Assembly (NCBI GenBank): GCA_902545035.1
Contig: CACCEJ010000001.1
Span: 54,334 to 118,333, forward strand
DNA length: 64,000 bases
Direction: 5' to 3'
Origin: an uncultured Pelagibacteraceae bacterium
GTDB lineage: Bacteria > Pseudomonadota > Alphaproteobacteria > Pelagibacterales > Pelagibacteraceae
Below the pieces are notes generated by a model. It was not told the DNA's origin, did not search any database, and was given only the letters and a program-made list of their open reading frames with translations. Every line of letters starts with the position of its first letter. Within the stretch, counting starts at the first letter, position 1. Positions 37,803-46,681 of the stretch are shown here, in pieces. Both the position numbers and the translations under genes were made by a program.

Positions 37803-38063
37803 ATGGCCAATACTAAATCAGCAATTAAACGAACCAGAAAGATTAAAAGACAAACTTCTGTTAATAGATCAAGAAAGAGTCGTTTTAGAAGTGCTATAAA
37901 AAAAATGAATTCTTTGATTGAAAAAAAAAACAAAAAAGAAGCATTAGCGTTTCTTCCGGAGCTTGATTCAGTTTTAATGTCAATAGCAAAAACTGGAGTA
38001 ATCAAAAAGCAAAATGCCTCAAGAAATGTATCTAGAATTACAAAAAAGATTAATTCTCTTTAA
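37803..38063 (+). CDS. rpsT: Small ribosomal subunit protein bS20
   Basis: 86 aa, highly basic three-helix protein. MANTKSAIKRTRKIKRQTSVN is the classic S20 start; KTGVIKKQNASRNVSRITKKI is the conserved C-terminal helix. It binds 16S rRNA in the 30S body. It stands alone between mutM (50 bases before) and dnaA (266 bases after), with TTGACC at 37765-37770 as a possible -35 in the upstream gap. Confidence 0.96.
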   Translation: MANTKSAIKRTRKIKRQTSVNRSRKSRFRSAIKKMNSLIEKKNKKEALAFLPELDSVLMSIAKTGVIKKQNASRNVSRITKKINSL

Positions 38064-38329
38064 CAACTTCCAGTAAGTAAACTTTTTTTTTCATACAACT
38101 TAAACGTACAATTTAATTAAAATAACTATATCTGAAAACCTATACTAAAAAATTACTAGATATAGTTAAAACAAAATTTCTAATTTTAAATTTCTTACCC
38201 GATTAGGTTGCAAAAATAATTTGAAAAGATTCAATCTTAAATTTATTCAATCATAAATTTTATTTTTCTTTATTTTTATAAATAAATTTATTGCAATAAT
38301 TTCATATAGGTCTTAATTGAGATTCCCTC
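38064..38329 (+). other. 266-base AT-rich gap between rpsT and dnaA with an inverted repeat
   Basis: This is one of the longer gene-free stretches. An 11-bp inverted repeat (TAACTATATCT at 38123-38133 against 38158-38168) encloses a 24-base loop. A T8-9 run just after rpsT could end that transcript. Near-repeats of GATTCAATC/ATTCAATCAT occur at about 38229-38255. I find no consensus DnaA box (TTATCCACA), so it is not an obvious replication origin. It is most likely the dnaA promoter and leader region. Confidence 0.5.
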
Positions 38330-39745
38330 ATGAAAAATAATTTACAAAACAATAAATCTCTTGAAAAAAAAATTGATTGGCAAAATATTAACATAGATTT
38401 AAGAGAAAAATTTGGAAGTGATATATTTGAGAGTTGGATAAAAAAAATTGAATTAGTAGAGGAATTTCATAATTATATTTTATTTTCAGTCCCAACTAGG
38501 TTTATTAGAGACTGGATAGTATCAAGATATTTAGACCAAATATTACAGACAATTAAAGAATATAAAAAAAATTTAGTAAGAATAGAATTTATAATAAAAA
38601 ATAATAATGATGGTGAAATAAGTAAGGCAAATTTAACAAAACAAAATTCTGTAGAAAAGATTAATGATAACGTGTCATTTATTAAAGACTCGTATCTTCA
38701 ATACAATAGAATAGATCCAAATAAAAATTTTGATAATTTTATAATTGGTGAAAGTAACAAGTTAGCATTTGAGGCGTCAAAAAAAGTTTCACATGATATA
38801 GCTCATTACAATCCATTATATTTATATAGTGGAGTGGGGATGGGTAAAACTCATTTATTAAATGCTATTGGTTTAGAATTGAAAGAAAAGTATAAAATTA
38901 TGTTTATATCTGCGGAAAGATTTATGTATCAGTTTGTTAAGTCTATAAAATCAAATGAAATGGTTAAGTTTAAAGATTACTTTAGAAATACAGATGTTTT
39001 ATTAATTGATGATATTCAGTTCATGAATGGCAAAGAGGCAATGCAAGAAGAGTTCTTTCATACATTTAATGCATTGTTAGATAAAAACTCGCAAATAATA
39101 ATTTCAGCAGATCGACCTCCTAATAAATTGACTAGAATACAAGAGAGAATAAAGTCAAGATTTTCTGGTGGTTTAGTTGTAGATATTCAAAATCCAGATT
39201 ATGAGCTTAGATATAAAATTATTAAATCTAAAACTGAAGAGTTAAAATTATCTTACTTAAATCAAATTAGTATTTCAGAAGAAATACAAAAATTTATAAG
39301 CACTGAAATAAAAACTAGTATTAGAGAATTAGTGGGAGCACTAAATAGAATTGTATCTTTTACAAGAATTTATAACAAAGCTCCAAGCTTATCTGAAGTA
39401 AAAATAGTTTTAAAAGATTTACTTAATCTTACTGAAAATAAAGTTGATATTGATACAATTCAAACATTAGTTTGTAGATTTTATAAGATTAGTAAAAATG
39501 AAATGCTTTCGCCAAGAAGATCAAGATATCTAGTAAGACCAAGGCAAACTGCAATTTATCTTGCTAAAATGCTAACATCAAAATCTTTACCAGAAATAGG
39601 CAGATCCTTTTCTAACAGAGATCACACTACTGTGATTCACTCTGTTAAAACTATAGAGCGATTGAGAAAAGAAGATAACGAACTAAATATTAATATCGAT
39701 AGTTTAAAAAATAAGATTTTGTATAATAAAGAAAATGAAGTTTAG
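38330..39745 (+). CDS. dnaA: Chromosomal replication initiator DnaA
   Basis: 471 aa. Domain I (~1-90) is recognisable from WQNINIDLREKFGSDIFESWI; a linker follows. Domain III AAA+ carries LYLYSGVGMGKTHLLNAIG and LLIDDIQFMNG. Domain IV carries the DNA-binding signature GRSFSNRDHTTVIHSVKTIE. ATP-DnaA opens the replication origin. The gene overlaps dnaN by 11 bases, so initiator and clamp are translationally coupled. Length is normal. Its long leader has an inverted repeat that may matter for autoregulation. Confidence 0.97.
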   Translation: MKNNLQNNKSLEKKIDWQNINIDLREKFGSDIFESWIKKIELVEEFHNYILFSVPTRFIRDWIVSRYLDQILQTIKEYKKNLVRIEFIIKNNNDGEISKANLTKQNSVEKINDNVSFIKDSYLQYNRIDPNKNFDNFIIGESNKLAFEASKKVSHDIAHYNPLYLYSGVGMGKTHLLNAIGLELKEKYKIMFISAERFMYQFVKSIKSNEMVKFKDYFRNTDVLLIDDIQFMNGKEAMQEEFFHTFNALLDKNSQIIISADRPPNKLTRIQERIKSRFSGGLVVDIQNPDYELRYKIIKSKTEELKLSYLNQISISEEIQKFISTEIKTSIRELVGALNRIVSFTRIYNKAPSLSEVKIVLKDLLNLTENKVDIDTIQTLVCRFYKISKNEMLSPRRSRYLVRPRQTAIYLAKMLTSKSLPEIGRSFSNRDHTTVIHSVKTIERLRKEDNELNINIDSLKNKILYNKENEV

Positions 39746-40847
39746 CCTAAATCAACAAGATCTTCAGAAATCATTAAATTATTGTCAAGGAGTAATTGAA
39801 AAAAGAAGTACACTCCCAATACTTTCAAATGTATTATTAGATGTAAGCGATAGTAAATTAACAATTACAGCTACAGATCTAGACCTAATTTTTATTCATC
39901 AAATTCCAAATGTAGAAATATTAGAGGAAGGTAAAACTACTTCCTCATCCTCAATAATGTACGATATTGTGAGAAAGTTTTCATCTGGAAGTAAAATAAA
40001 TTTTTCAAATCCCAGTGAAAATAAATTACATTTAGAATCAGATAAATCAATTTTTAATCTAAACTGTATTAGTGCCTCTGAATTTCCAGTAACAGATGAA
40101 AATTTTAATGAAAATGAGTTTTCAATAAAATCAAAAGAATTACTTAAACTTTTAAATAAATGTAAATTTTCTGTTTCTAATGATGAAACAAGACACTATT
40201 TAAGTGGAATTTTTTTTCACCAGACAGAAGTTGATGATAAAAATTTCCTAACAGCAGCAGCTACTGATAGTCATAGAATGTCAATATCAAAGATTAGACT
40301 TCAAAATAAGGTACAATTTGATCAGATAATTTTGCCAAAAAAAACAATTTTTCAACTTTGTTCATTATTAGAAGACTATGAAGGCGAAGTAAAAATATCA
40401 AATATAAAATCAAAAATTAAATTTGAAATTAATAATAGTATATTGATATCAAAACTGATTGATGGCAAATTTCCGAATTATGTTCAAGTAATACCTAAGG
40501 AAAATCAAAAAAAATTAGAAGTAGATTTGAAATTATTTTTAAATTCCGTGGATAGAGTTGCATCAGTTTCATTAGATAAAAAAGATGGAGTAAAATTTAA
40601 TCTTTCAAAAGATAATCTTGATCTTTCAGTAAACAACACAAACAGCGGAGATGGTAAAGAAAGTTTAAGTGTTAAGTTTGATCATGAACTTGATATTAGT
40701 TTTAATTCTAGATATTTAATTGATGTTGCTTCCCAACTTGATGGAGATAAAATTGAGATTTATTTAAAAGATACAGGTTCACCAGCTTTAATCAGAGACC
40801 CTAGTGATTTTGATAGTATTTACGTTGTAATGCCTATGAAGGGTTAA
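39735..40847 (+). CDS. dnaN: DNA polymerase III beta sliding clamp
   Basis: 370 aa ring-forming processivity clamp of three similar domains. Recognised by MKFSLNQQDLQKSLNYCQGVIEK... at the start, RSTLPILSNVLL, AATDSHRMS, and the C-terminal SPALIRDPSDFDSIYVVMPM. It starts inside the dnaA 3' end. The TAA stop shares a TTAA palindrome with the convergent acyltransferase's stop. recF does not follow, unlike in many bacteria. Confidence 0.96.
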   Translation: MKFSLNQQDLQKSLNYCQGVIEKRSTLPILSNVLLDVSDSKLTITATDLDLIFIHQIPNVEILEEGKTTSSSSIMYDIVRKFSSGSKINFSNPSENKLHLESDKSIFNLNCISASEFPVTDENFNENEFSIKSKELLKLLNKCKFSVSNDETRHYLSGIFFHQTEVDDKNFLTAAATDSHRMSISKIRLQNKVQFDQIILPKKTIFQLCSLLEDYEGEVKISNIKSKIKFEINNSILISKLIDGKFPNYVQVIPKENQKKLEVDLKLFLNSVDRVASVSLDKKDGVKFNLSKDNLDLSVNNTNSGDGKESLSVKFDHELDISFNSRYLIDVASQLDGDKIEIYLKDTGSPALIRDPSDFDSIYVVMPMKG

Positions 40848-41554
40848 TTCATCGAATTTAATTCGTTATATATTTTATCCTCAATATAACTTGTAAAATC
40901 TACAGAGCTCATTCCTGATTTTACTGCTGGAAGGATGGATATTATTATTGTTTTATTTATATTTAATTTACCATTTTTTGGCCAAACATTTCCAGAGTTT
41001 ATGGCTATGGGCTGGCAACTTATATTTAATTCATCGTAAATTCTTCCAACTCCTTTTTTAAATGGAATTTTTTCACCCGGTAAAACTCTTGTACCTTGTG
41101 GGAATATAATTACTGGTCTGTCGGAAATTTTTACAGATTTTTTAATCTTATCAATTAGACCTAAATTATCTTTGCTAATTTTATTTCTATTAATTGAAAC
41201 TGAACCTATCTTTCTTAAATACCAACCAAATATAGGTATTTTAATTAACTCATGCTTTAAAATAAATATTGGTGAATTAAAAATAGTTTGTAAATAAAAA
41301 GTTTCAAACATTGATTGATGAGAGCAAGCGATAAAAAATTTTTCGTTTTTAATTATATTATCTTTTCCCTTAACAATAATTTTTGTTTGTAAAAAAATTT
41401 TAAGGCAAAAGGCAGTCCACCTTCCCATAATTTTTCCACCGAACAACACAATTTTAGTAGGCATTAAAAGTGCTGGTAGGAAGACTATCGAAATTATAGA
41501 TATACCTAGAAAGAAAAAGAATAAAAATAGGAGTTTTCTTATCATCTGTGTCAA
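40844..41554 (-). CDS. plsC: 1-acyl-sn-glycerol-3-phosphate acyltransferase (PlsC family)
   Basis: 236 aa with N-terminal membrane segment (KLLFLFFFFLGISIISIVFL). The acyltransferase block begins ACSHQSMFETFYL, an H-x4-E variant of the usual H-x4-D, as seen in the alphaproteobacterial subgroup. IIFPQGTRVLPGEKIPFKKGV is the FPEGTR substrate-binding motif. It makes phosphatidic acid at the inner membrane. It lies three bases after lysA, as the last gene of the argH-lipoprotein-lysA run, and convergent to dnaN. Confidence 0.88.
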   Translation of the reverse strand: MTQMIRKLLFLFFFFLGISIISIVFLPALLMPTKIVLFGGKIMGRWTAFCLKIFLQTKIIVKGKDNIIKNEKFFIACSHQSMFETFYLQTIFNSPIFILKHELIKIPIFGWYLRKIGSVSINRNKISKDNLGLIDKIKKSVKISDRPVIIFPQGTRVLPGEKIPFKKGVGRIYDELNISCQPIAINSGNVWPKNGKLNINKTIIISILPAVKSGMSSVDFTSYIEDKIYNELNSMN

Positions 41555-41557
41555 AAA

Positions 41558-42772
41558 CTAGATAATATCTTCAAGTTTTTGTCTTTTTTTTATCACGTTT
41601 ATTTTTGAACCCTTAATTAATATTTCAGCAAGTTTAGGTCTAATATTGTAATTTGAAGATAAAGACGAGCCATATGCCCCTACATCACAAATAATAATAT
41701 AATCTTTCTCGTTTAACTTTTGAAATTTATTTGTCGTTAAAAATTTATCTGTGGTTTCACAAATTGGACCAACAAAATCGTATTTTTTATTAGTCATTTT
41801 ATTATTTTTTATTAATGGAATAATTTTATGTTTGGCACCATACAAAGCTGGCCTCATGAAATCATTCATTGCAGCATCAACAATAATAAAATCTTTTTTA
41901 GAACTTTCTTTTATATAAATAATTTTTGAGATTAAAATTGCAGTATCGCCTATTATGGATCTACCAGGTTCAAAAATAATTTTTGTTTTATGTTTTGTTA
42001 AAAATTTTTTTATAATTTGATTATATTTTTTATAATTAAATTTTTTGTTATCTTTGTTGTAATCAATACCCATTCCTCCTCCAAGATCTATATAATCAAA
42101 ATTTAAATCAATTTTTTTAATTAATTTATCTAAGACGTTAAGCATTTTTTGATAAGGTTTATAATCTAGTATTTGACTTCCAATATGAACACTCAGGCAT
42201 TTCAAATTCAAATATTTTGATTTTCTTGAATACTCTGAAACTTCAACAAGTGTTTTTTCACTAACTCCAAATTTGTTTTCTTTTTTACCAGTTGAAATTT
42301 GTTTAAGAGTTTTAGCGTCCGTATTTGGATTTAATCTAATTCCAATATCGACTTTTTTATTTTTTGATCTTGCTATATTTTCTATTTCTAGTATTTCACT
42401 TTTTGACTCACAATTTATTAATAAAATATTTTTTTCTATAGCATAAATTAATTCTGATCTTGTTTTACCTACTCCAGAGAAAACAATTTTCTTTGGATTG
42501 ATGCCTGCTTTAAGAGCAATCATCAACTCCCCTTTAGAAACAACGTCTGCGCCTAAGCCATTTTTCTTTATCTGCTTGAGTATTTCTAAATTACTATTTG
42601 ATTTTGTTGAGAAACATATAATTGGAGAAAATGATTTAAAACTATTTTTAAAGTTATTTATATTTTCATTAATTTTTCTTCCTGAGTAGCAGAAAATTGG
42701 CGTTTCAAATTTTTTCAGTACTTTATTGAGTTTACATTTTTCAATTGTAAAAATATTATTGATATATCTCAT
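41558..42772 (-). CDS. lysA: Diaminopimelate decarboxylase
   Basis: 404 aa PLP enzyme forming L-lysine from meso-diaminopimelate. Fold-type III features: the PLP-Lys segment ICFSTKSNSNLEILKQI, HIGSQILDYKPY, DLGGGMGIDYN, FEPGRSIIGD and the active-site Cys loop GPICETTDKFL. The usual YAVKAN at the PLP Lys is changed to FSTKSN, but the Lys is kept. It lies 12 bases after the small lipoprotein ORF. Confidence 0.96.
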   Translation of the reverse strand: MRYINNIFTIEKCKLNKVLKKFETPIFCYSGRKINENINNFKNSFKSFSPIICFSTKSNSNLEILKQIKKNGLGADVVSKGELMIALKAGINPKKIVFSGVGKTRSELIYAIEKNILLINCESKSEILEIENIARSKNKKVDIGIRLNPNTDAKTLKQISTGKKENKFGVSEKTLVEVSEYSRKSKYLNLKCLSVHIGSQILDYKPYQKMLNVLDKLIKKIDLNFDYIDLGGGMGIDYNKDNKKFNYKKYNQIIKKFLTKHKTKIIFEPGRSIIGDTAILISKIIYIKESSKKDFIIVDAAMNDFMRPALYGAKHKIIPLIKNNKMTNKKYDFVGPICETTDKFLTTNKFQKLNEKDYIIICDVGAYGSSLSSNYNIRPKLAEILIKGSKINVIKKRQKLEDII

Positions 42773-42784
42773 TATTTTCTGGCA

Positions 42785-42925
42785 CTATAGAGTTTTATTT
42801 TGAGTGTTGAAACTCACAAGATTACTGTTTAACAATACCTCATATTTGGGATCATTTTTTCTGCCACATGAAATTAATAAAGTTAGGCATATAAGAATTA
42901 AAATTACTTTTTTTAACATACTCAT
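42785..42925 (-). CDS. Small lipoprotein, LptM/LPAM-like (46 aa)
   Basis: A short ORF starting with an ATG (42925) that overlaps the argH stop as ATGA and ending 12 bases before lysA. A second ATG is two codons in. The sequence MSMLKKVILILICLTLLISC is a lipoprotein signal with the lipobox LISC at Cys20, followed by GRKNDPKYE. In E. coli the small lipoprotein YifL/LptM lies next to dapF, another lysine/DAP gene; alphaproteobacteria often have a similar lipoprotein between argH and lysA. LptM assists LptD disulfide maturation. The mature part here is only 27 residues, so the LptM assignment is tentative, but the ORF itself is well supported. Confidence 0.72.
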   Translation of the reverse strand: MSMLKKVILILICLTLLISCGRKNDPKYEVLLNSNLVSFNTQNKTL

Positions 42926-44310
42926 TTCTTTTTATATCTTAATATCATCTTCTTAATATTGTCGAAAGAAGTTCCTCCATAAGAAACTTTAGAATTAACT
43001 GATTTTTTTAATTCAAAAACTTTTAGAACATCTGATGTTAATCCTTTTTCAATTTTATTTATATCTTTTAAGGTAAGTTCAGATAAACTTTTTTTATTTT
43101 TGTCAGCAAAATTTATGATTTTAGCAGTTTGTAAATATGCTTTTCTAAACGGGTAATTTAATTCTTTTACCATGTAGTCTGCTAAATCTGTAGCAGTGAT
43201 GAAACCACTTTCTGCAAGTTCGAGCATTCTTTTTTTATCCGGTGAGAAGTTTTTAAGAACGTCATTTAATATAATTAATGATTTTTTTAATTGATCAAAT
43301 GATTTAAATACAATTTCCTTATCATCTTGCAAATCCTTAAAATAAGATAAAGGCAATCCTTTTAAGATAGTTAACATTGAAAAAAGATTTCCGAACATGA
43401 AACCTGTTTTACCTCTTAAATACTCTAAAGGATCAGGGTTTTTTTTTTGAGGCATAATAGATGATCCAGTTACAATCTTATCATTTAAAGTTATTAGTTT
43501 GAAAGCATCTGAATTCCAAATTATAAATTCCTCTGCAATTCTAGAAATATGAACTGCACATGCAGAACAAGAATAAAGAAAGTCAATAACAAAATCTCTG
43601 TCAGAAACAGTGTCAATTGAATTTTTAGTTGGTTTTTGAAAACCCAATTTTTTTGAAGTATAAAATCTATCAATATTAAATGAAGTACCAGTTAAAGCTA
43701 CAACACCCAGTGGATTTTCGTTAAGACCATCTAAATTGTTAATAAATCTTTTTTTATCTCTGTTAAACATTTCTAAGTATGCCATTAAATAATGTGCAAA
43801 AGAAACTGGTTGAGCATTTTTCAAATGCGTGAAGCCAGGCATAATTGTTTCAATATTTTTTTCAGCTTTTCTTAAAATATTTTTAATTGTCACGTCAATA
43901 TTTTTAATTATTTCTTTGTTTGCTTTTTTTAGCCAAATTTTAAAATCTGTAATTACTTGATCATTTCTTGATCTTGCAGTGTGAATATATCCTGCATCAT
44001 CTCCAATCAATTCAAAAAGTCTATTTTCTATATTCATATGAATATCTTCAAGCTTGTCATTATAGATGAATTTTTTTTTAATTATTTCATTTTTAATTCT
44101 ATTTAAACCCCAAACAATTTTATTTTTTATTTTGAAATTTATAATCTTTTGTCTAAATAGCATTTCAACATGCACAATTGATGCTTCAATATCCTCTTTA
44201 AATAACCTTTTATCTATTGATAGTGATCCACCTACCTTTTTAAAAAGATTATTTGAATTTTTTTTTATTCTGGTACTCCAAATTGGCAGATTGTTTTTAT
44301 TTTTACCCAT
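42922..44310 (-). CDS. argH: Argininosuccinate lyase
   Basis: 462 aa. The last step of arginine synthesis, splitting argininosuccinate to arginine and fumarate. The superfamily signature TGSSIMPQKKNPDPLEYLRG is intact, along with DAGYIHTARSRNDQVITDF and MPGFTHLKNAQPVSFAHY. Length is normal. It is divergent from the tlpA-like gene (22 bases between starts), a pairing seen in many alphaproteobacteria, and is followed by the small lipoprotein and lysA. Confidence 0.96.
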   Translation of the reverse strand: MGKNKNNLPIWSTRIKKNSNNLFKKVGGSLSIDKRLFKEDIEASIVHVEMLFRQKIINFKIKNKIVWGLNRIKNEIIKKKFIYNDKLEDIHMNIENRLFELIGDDAGYIHTARSRNDQVITDFKIWLKKANKEIIKNIDVTIKNILRKAEKNIETIMPGFTHLKNAQPVSFAHYLMAYLEMFNRDKKRFINNLDGLNENPLGVVALTGTSFNIDRFYTSKKLGFQKPTKNSIDTVSDRDFVIDFLYSCSACAVHISRIAEEFIIWNSDAFKLITLNDKIVTGSSIMPQKKNPDPLEYLRGKTGFMFGNLFSMLTILKGLPLSYFKDLQDDKEIVFKSFDQLKKSLIILNDVLKNFSPDKKRMLELAESGFITATDLADYMVKELNYPFRKAYLQTAKIINFADKNKKSLSELTLKDINKIEKGLTSDVLKVFELKKSVNSKVSYGGTSFDNIKKMILRYKKK

Positions 44311-44332
44311 GATATTTAATTACATAATTTGC

Positions 44333-44863
44333 ATGAAAATCATTTTTTTTAATTATCTTATAATAATATTTTACTTAATATCATCTGGTGTCTCATATTC
44401 AATAGAACGTCCAGAAATTAAGAATCTTATAGTGCATAAAGATAAGAAAAAAATTAAAAATATAGAATTTGTTAAATCTGAAGACCAAAAAGTAAGTTTA
44501 AATAATTATAAATCACAACCTATAATAATTAACTTTTGGGCTACTTGGTGCGCTCCTTGTAAAAAGGAAATGCCCTCTTTAGACAAACTCAAAGTATTAG
44601 ATAATTTTAAAGATGTTAATATAATTCCAATAAATATTGGTGGAGGGAGTTATAAAAAATCAAAGGCATTCTTTGACGAATTTAAAATAGAAAATTTAGA
44701 AATATTTTCAGGTTCTGGACCAGAGTTTTCACAGGTATTTAAATTACGTGGATTACCTACAACAATATTAATTGATAAAAATGGTTTTGAAATTGGAAGA
44801 ATAGTTGGTTATGTTGATTTTAACGATAACAAACTTCTTAACTGGTTAACAAAAAATTTATGA
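44333..44863 (+). CDS. Membrane-anchored thiol-disulfide reductase, TlpA-like
   Basis: 176 aa from the ATG at 44333 (MKIIFFNYLIIIFYLISSG), giving a signal anchor. The same frame is open back to 44066 but that part is antisense to argH and has no family match. The thioredoxin domain carries FWATWCAPCKKEMPSL with the redox CAPC pair, and the cis-Pro loop is RGLPTTILIDK. Such proteins reduce periplasmic disulfides, for example in cytochrome c maturation. The neighbour dsbB-like gene on the other strand at 46.7 kb would act in the opposite, oxidising direction. Confidence 0.9.
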   Translation: MKIIFFNYLIIIFYLISSGVSYSIERPEIKNLIVHKDKKKIKNIEFVKSEDQKVSLNNYKSQPIIINFWATWCAPCKKEMPSLDKLKVLDNFKDVNIIPINIGGGSYKKSKAFFDEFKIENLEIFSGSGPEFSQVFKLRGLPTTILIDKNGFEIGRIVGYVDFNDNKLLNWLTKNL

Positions 44864-45516
44864 AATTTTCGTTAAATACAACAGTTATTAAACCAGAAGA
44901 AAATGAGAAGGTTCAAAATGCTGTAATTTTACTTCATGGATATGGAGGTGATGGTAAAGATATTAGTATGCTTACACTTAATTGGAAAAGATTTCTTAAA
45001 AATACAGTTTTTTTATGTCCAGATGCACATGAAAGATGTGTCATAAATCCAGTAGGCTATCAATGGTTTGATTTAAATACTGAAGATAAAGATTATATAC
45101 TTCAAGAATCAAAAAAAGCAGAAAAAGTTTTAAATAATTATATTTTAGAAGTAAGTAATTATTTTAACTTAGCGTATTCTCAAATATGTATATCTGGATT
45201 TAGCCAAGGATGTATGTTGTCATTAAATATTGGTTTAACTTCATTAAAAGAATTTAGTTGTATTGTCGGATTTTCTGGAAAAATTATAGACATGCAAGAT
45301 TTATCATCTAGAATAAAAAACAAAACTAATATTTTGATGATACATGGAGATAACGATCAAATTGTATCACCTAATAATTTACTAGAGGCAGAAGATTTTT
45401 TTTTAAGAAAAAAAATTAAAATTGAGACTTTAATAATAAAAAACTGCGATCATCATATACCTATAGAAGCATCGAGTGCGGCATTAAATTTTATTAAAAA
45501 AAATTTAATTATTTAA
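44860..45516 (+). CDS. Phospholipase/carboxylesterase-type alpha/beta hydrolase
   Basis: 218 aa, overlapping the tlpA-like stop by four bases (ATGA). The lysophospholipase/acyl-protein-thioesterase-like group is indicated by AVILLHGYGGDGKDISML, the nucleophile elbow CISGFSQGCMLSLN, the Asp region MIHGDNDQIVSP and the His in NCDHHIPIEA. It probably hydrolyses carboxyl or thioester bonds of acyl compounds; the natural substrate is not known. There is no signal peptide, so it is cytosolic. Confidence 0.88.
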   Translation: MKFSLNTTVIKPEENEKVQNAVILLHGYGGDGKDISMLTLNWKRFLKNTVFLCPDAHERCVINPVGYQWFDLNTEDKDYILQESKKAEKVLNNYILEVSNYFNLAYSQICISGFSQGCMLSLNIGLTSLKEFSCIVGFSGKIIDMQDLSSRIKNKTNILMIHGDNDQIVSPNNLLEAEDFFLRKKIKIETLIIKNCDHHIPIEASSAALNFIKKNLII

Positions 45517-45562
45517 TAAATCTATATTAATGTATCAGCAATCTTGATAAAAAAAATATTTA

Positions 45563-46147
45563 ATGTATGTTTTAAAAATGATTGAGTTGTTAGATGAAAA
45601 TATTTCTTTGGAAAAGTGTCCTGCATTAGTTTTAAATGCAGATTATAGACCCTTAAGTTATTATCCACTTTCCTTATGGAGTTGGCAGGATTCTATTAAA
45701 TCTGTTTTTTTAGATAGAGTTTCTATTGTCAGTTATTACGATAGACAAATTAGAAGCCCTTCATTTAGTATGAAATTACCAAGTGTGATTGCTCTTAAAT
45801 CATACATAAGACCTCAATCTAATCCAAACTTTACTCGATTTAATGTCTTTTTAAGGGATAAATTCAGTTGCCAATATTGTGGTAGTAAAAATGAATTAAC
45901 ATTTGATCATTTACTACCAAGATCAAAAGGCGGAAAAACTGATTGGGATAATGTTGTTACGGCGTGTTCAGCTTGTAATGTTAAAAAAGGTGGTAGATTA
46001 ATAAAAGACTCTGGCATGACGCTTAACCAGTGGCCTTTTCAACCAACTACAGAGGATCTTCATAAAAATGGCAAAAACTTCCCGCCAAATTTTTTACATA
46101 AAAGTTGGATGGATTATTTGTACTGGGATGTAGAACTTGAGGCTTAA
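45563..46147 (+). CDS. HNH endonuclease domain protein
   Basis: 194 aa (an ATG five codons in, at 45578, is an alternative start). The beta-beta-alpha metal HNH core is CQYCGSKNELTFDHLLPRSKGGKTDWDNVVTACSACNVKKGG: two Cys pairs hold zinc and D-H/N residues form the active site. The N-terminal NADYRPLSYYPLSLWSWQDS is typical of a chromosomal HNH family widespread in alphaproteobacteria and not tied to mobile elements. Function is unproven; repair or DNA processing is possible. It abuts convergent coq7. Confidence 0.88.
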   Translation: MYVLKMIELLDENISLEKCPALVLNADYRPLSYYPLSLWSWQDSIKSVFLDRVSIVSYYDRQIRSPSFSMKLPSVIALKSYIRPQSNPNFTRFNVFLRDKFSCQYCGSKNELTFDHLLPRSKGGKTDWDNVVTACSACNVKKGGRLIKDSGMTLNQWPFQPTTEDLHKNGKNFPPNFLHKSWMDYLYWDVELEA

Positions 46148-46681
46148 CTAAATTTTTTCTGAGATCTTTATTGCAACTTTAGAGCCAGTTTTGATAATTT
46201 TATCCATAATTGAATAGACCCCTTTTTTTGTAGCACCTTCCTCATAAGCTATATCTTTGTGGTCTAATTCATCATTTCTAAATTTAATTATTTTTTCTTT
46301 TAACTCCTTCTCATCCGTCTCAATTTGGTCAATTTGACTTTTGTAGTGTTCATCAATTACTTCTTCAACAGATGCTGTACATAACATTGCAGCTCTTTTT
46401 CCTAATATTGTTGAGCCAAATCCAAGACCTAATCCAAGCAAATCCCATAATGGTAATAATTTTGTCGGCTTTATATTTCTTTTTACTATTTCATTTTCAA
46501 AGAAATTTGAATGCTCTTCTTCATGCTTTTTCATCTCACTTACTATATTTTTTAATTCTTCATTTTTTATTAAAGTATTTAAGGCTAGAAGTTGACCCTC
46601 ATAAATTTTAATTGCACCACGCTCACCTGCATGATCTACTCTTATAAATTCCTCTAATTTTTTTTTATTAGTTTTTCTCAT
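46148..46681 (-). CDS. coq7: Demethoxyubiquinone hydroxylase Coq7
   Basis: 177 aa diiron monooxygenase that hydroxylates demethoxyubiquinol in ubiquinone synthesis. The four Glu/His iron ligand motifs are visible: RVDHAGERGAIKIYEG, EEEHSNFFE, VEEVIDEHY and DELDHKDIAYE. It is membrane-associated. The gene overlaps dsbB by 14 bases. Coq7 is one of three alternative hydroxylase types and its presence is usual in alphaproteobacteria. Confidence 0.96.
   Translation of the reverse strand: MRKTNKKKLEEFIRVDHAGERGAIKIYEGQLLALNTLIKNEELKNIVSEMKKHEEEHSNFFENEIVKRNIKPTKLLPLWDLLGLGLGFGSTILGKRAAMLCTASVEEVIDEHYKSQIDQIETDEKELKEKIIKFRNDELDHKDIAYEEGATKKGVYSIMDKIIKTGSKVAIKISEKI

Noticed and set aside
38064..38329. 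Replication origin next to dnaA
   Set aside because: No consensus DnaA boxes are visible and alphaproteobacterial origins are often away from dnaA.
44066..44332. N-terminal extension of the TlpA-like reading frame
   Set aside because: It is antisense to argH; the signal anchor of TlpA-like proteins begins at the ATG at 44333.
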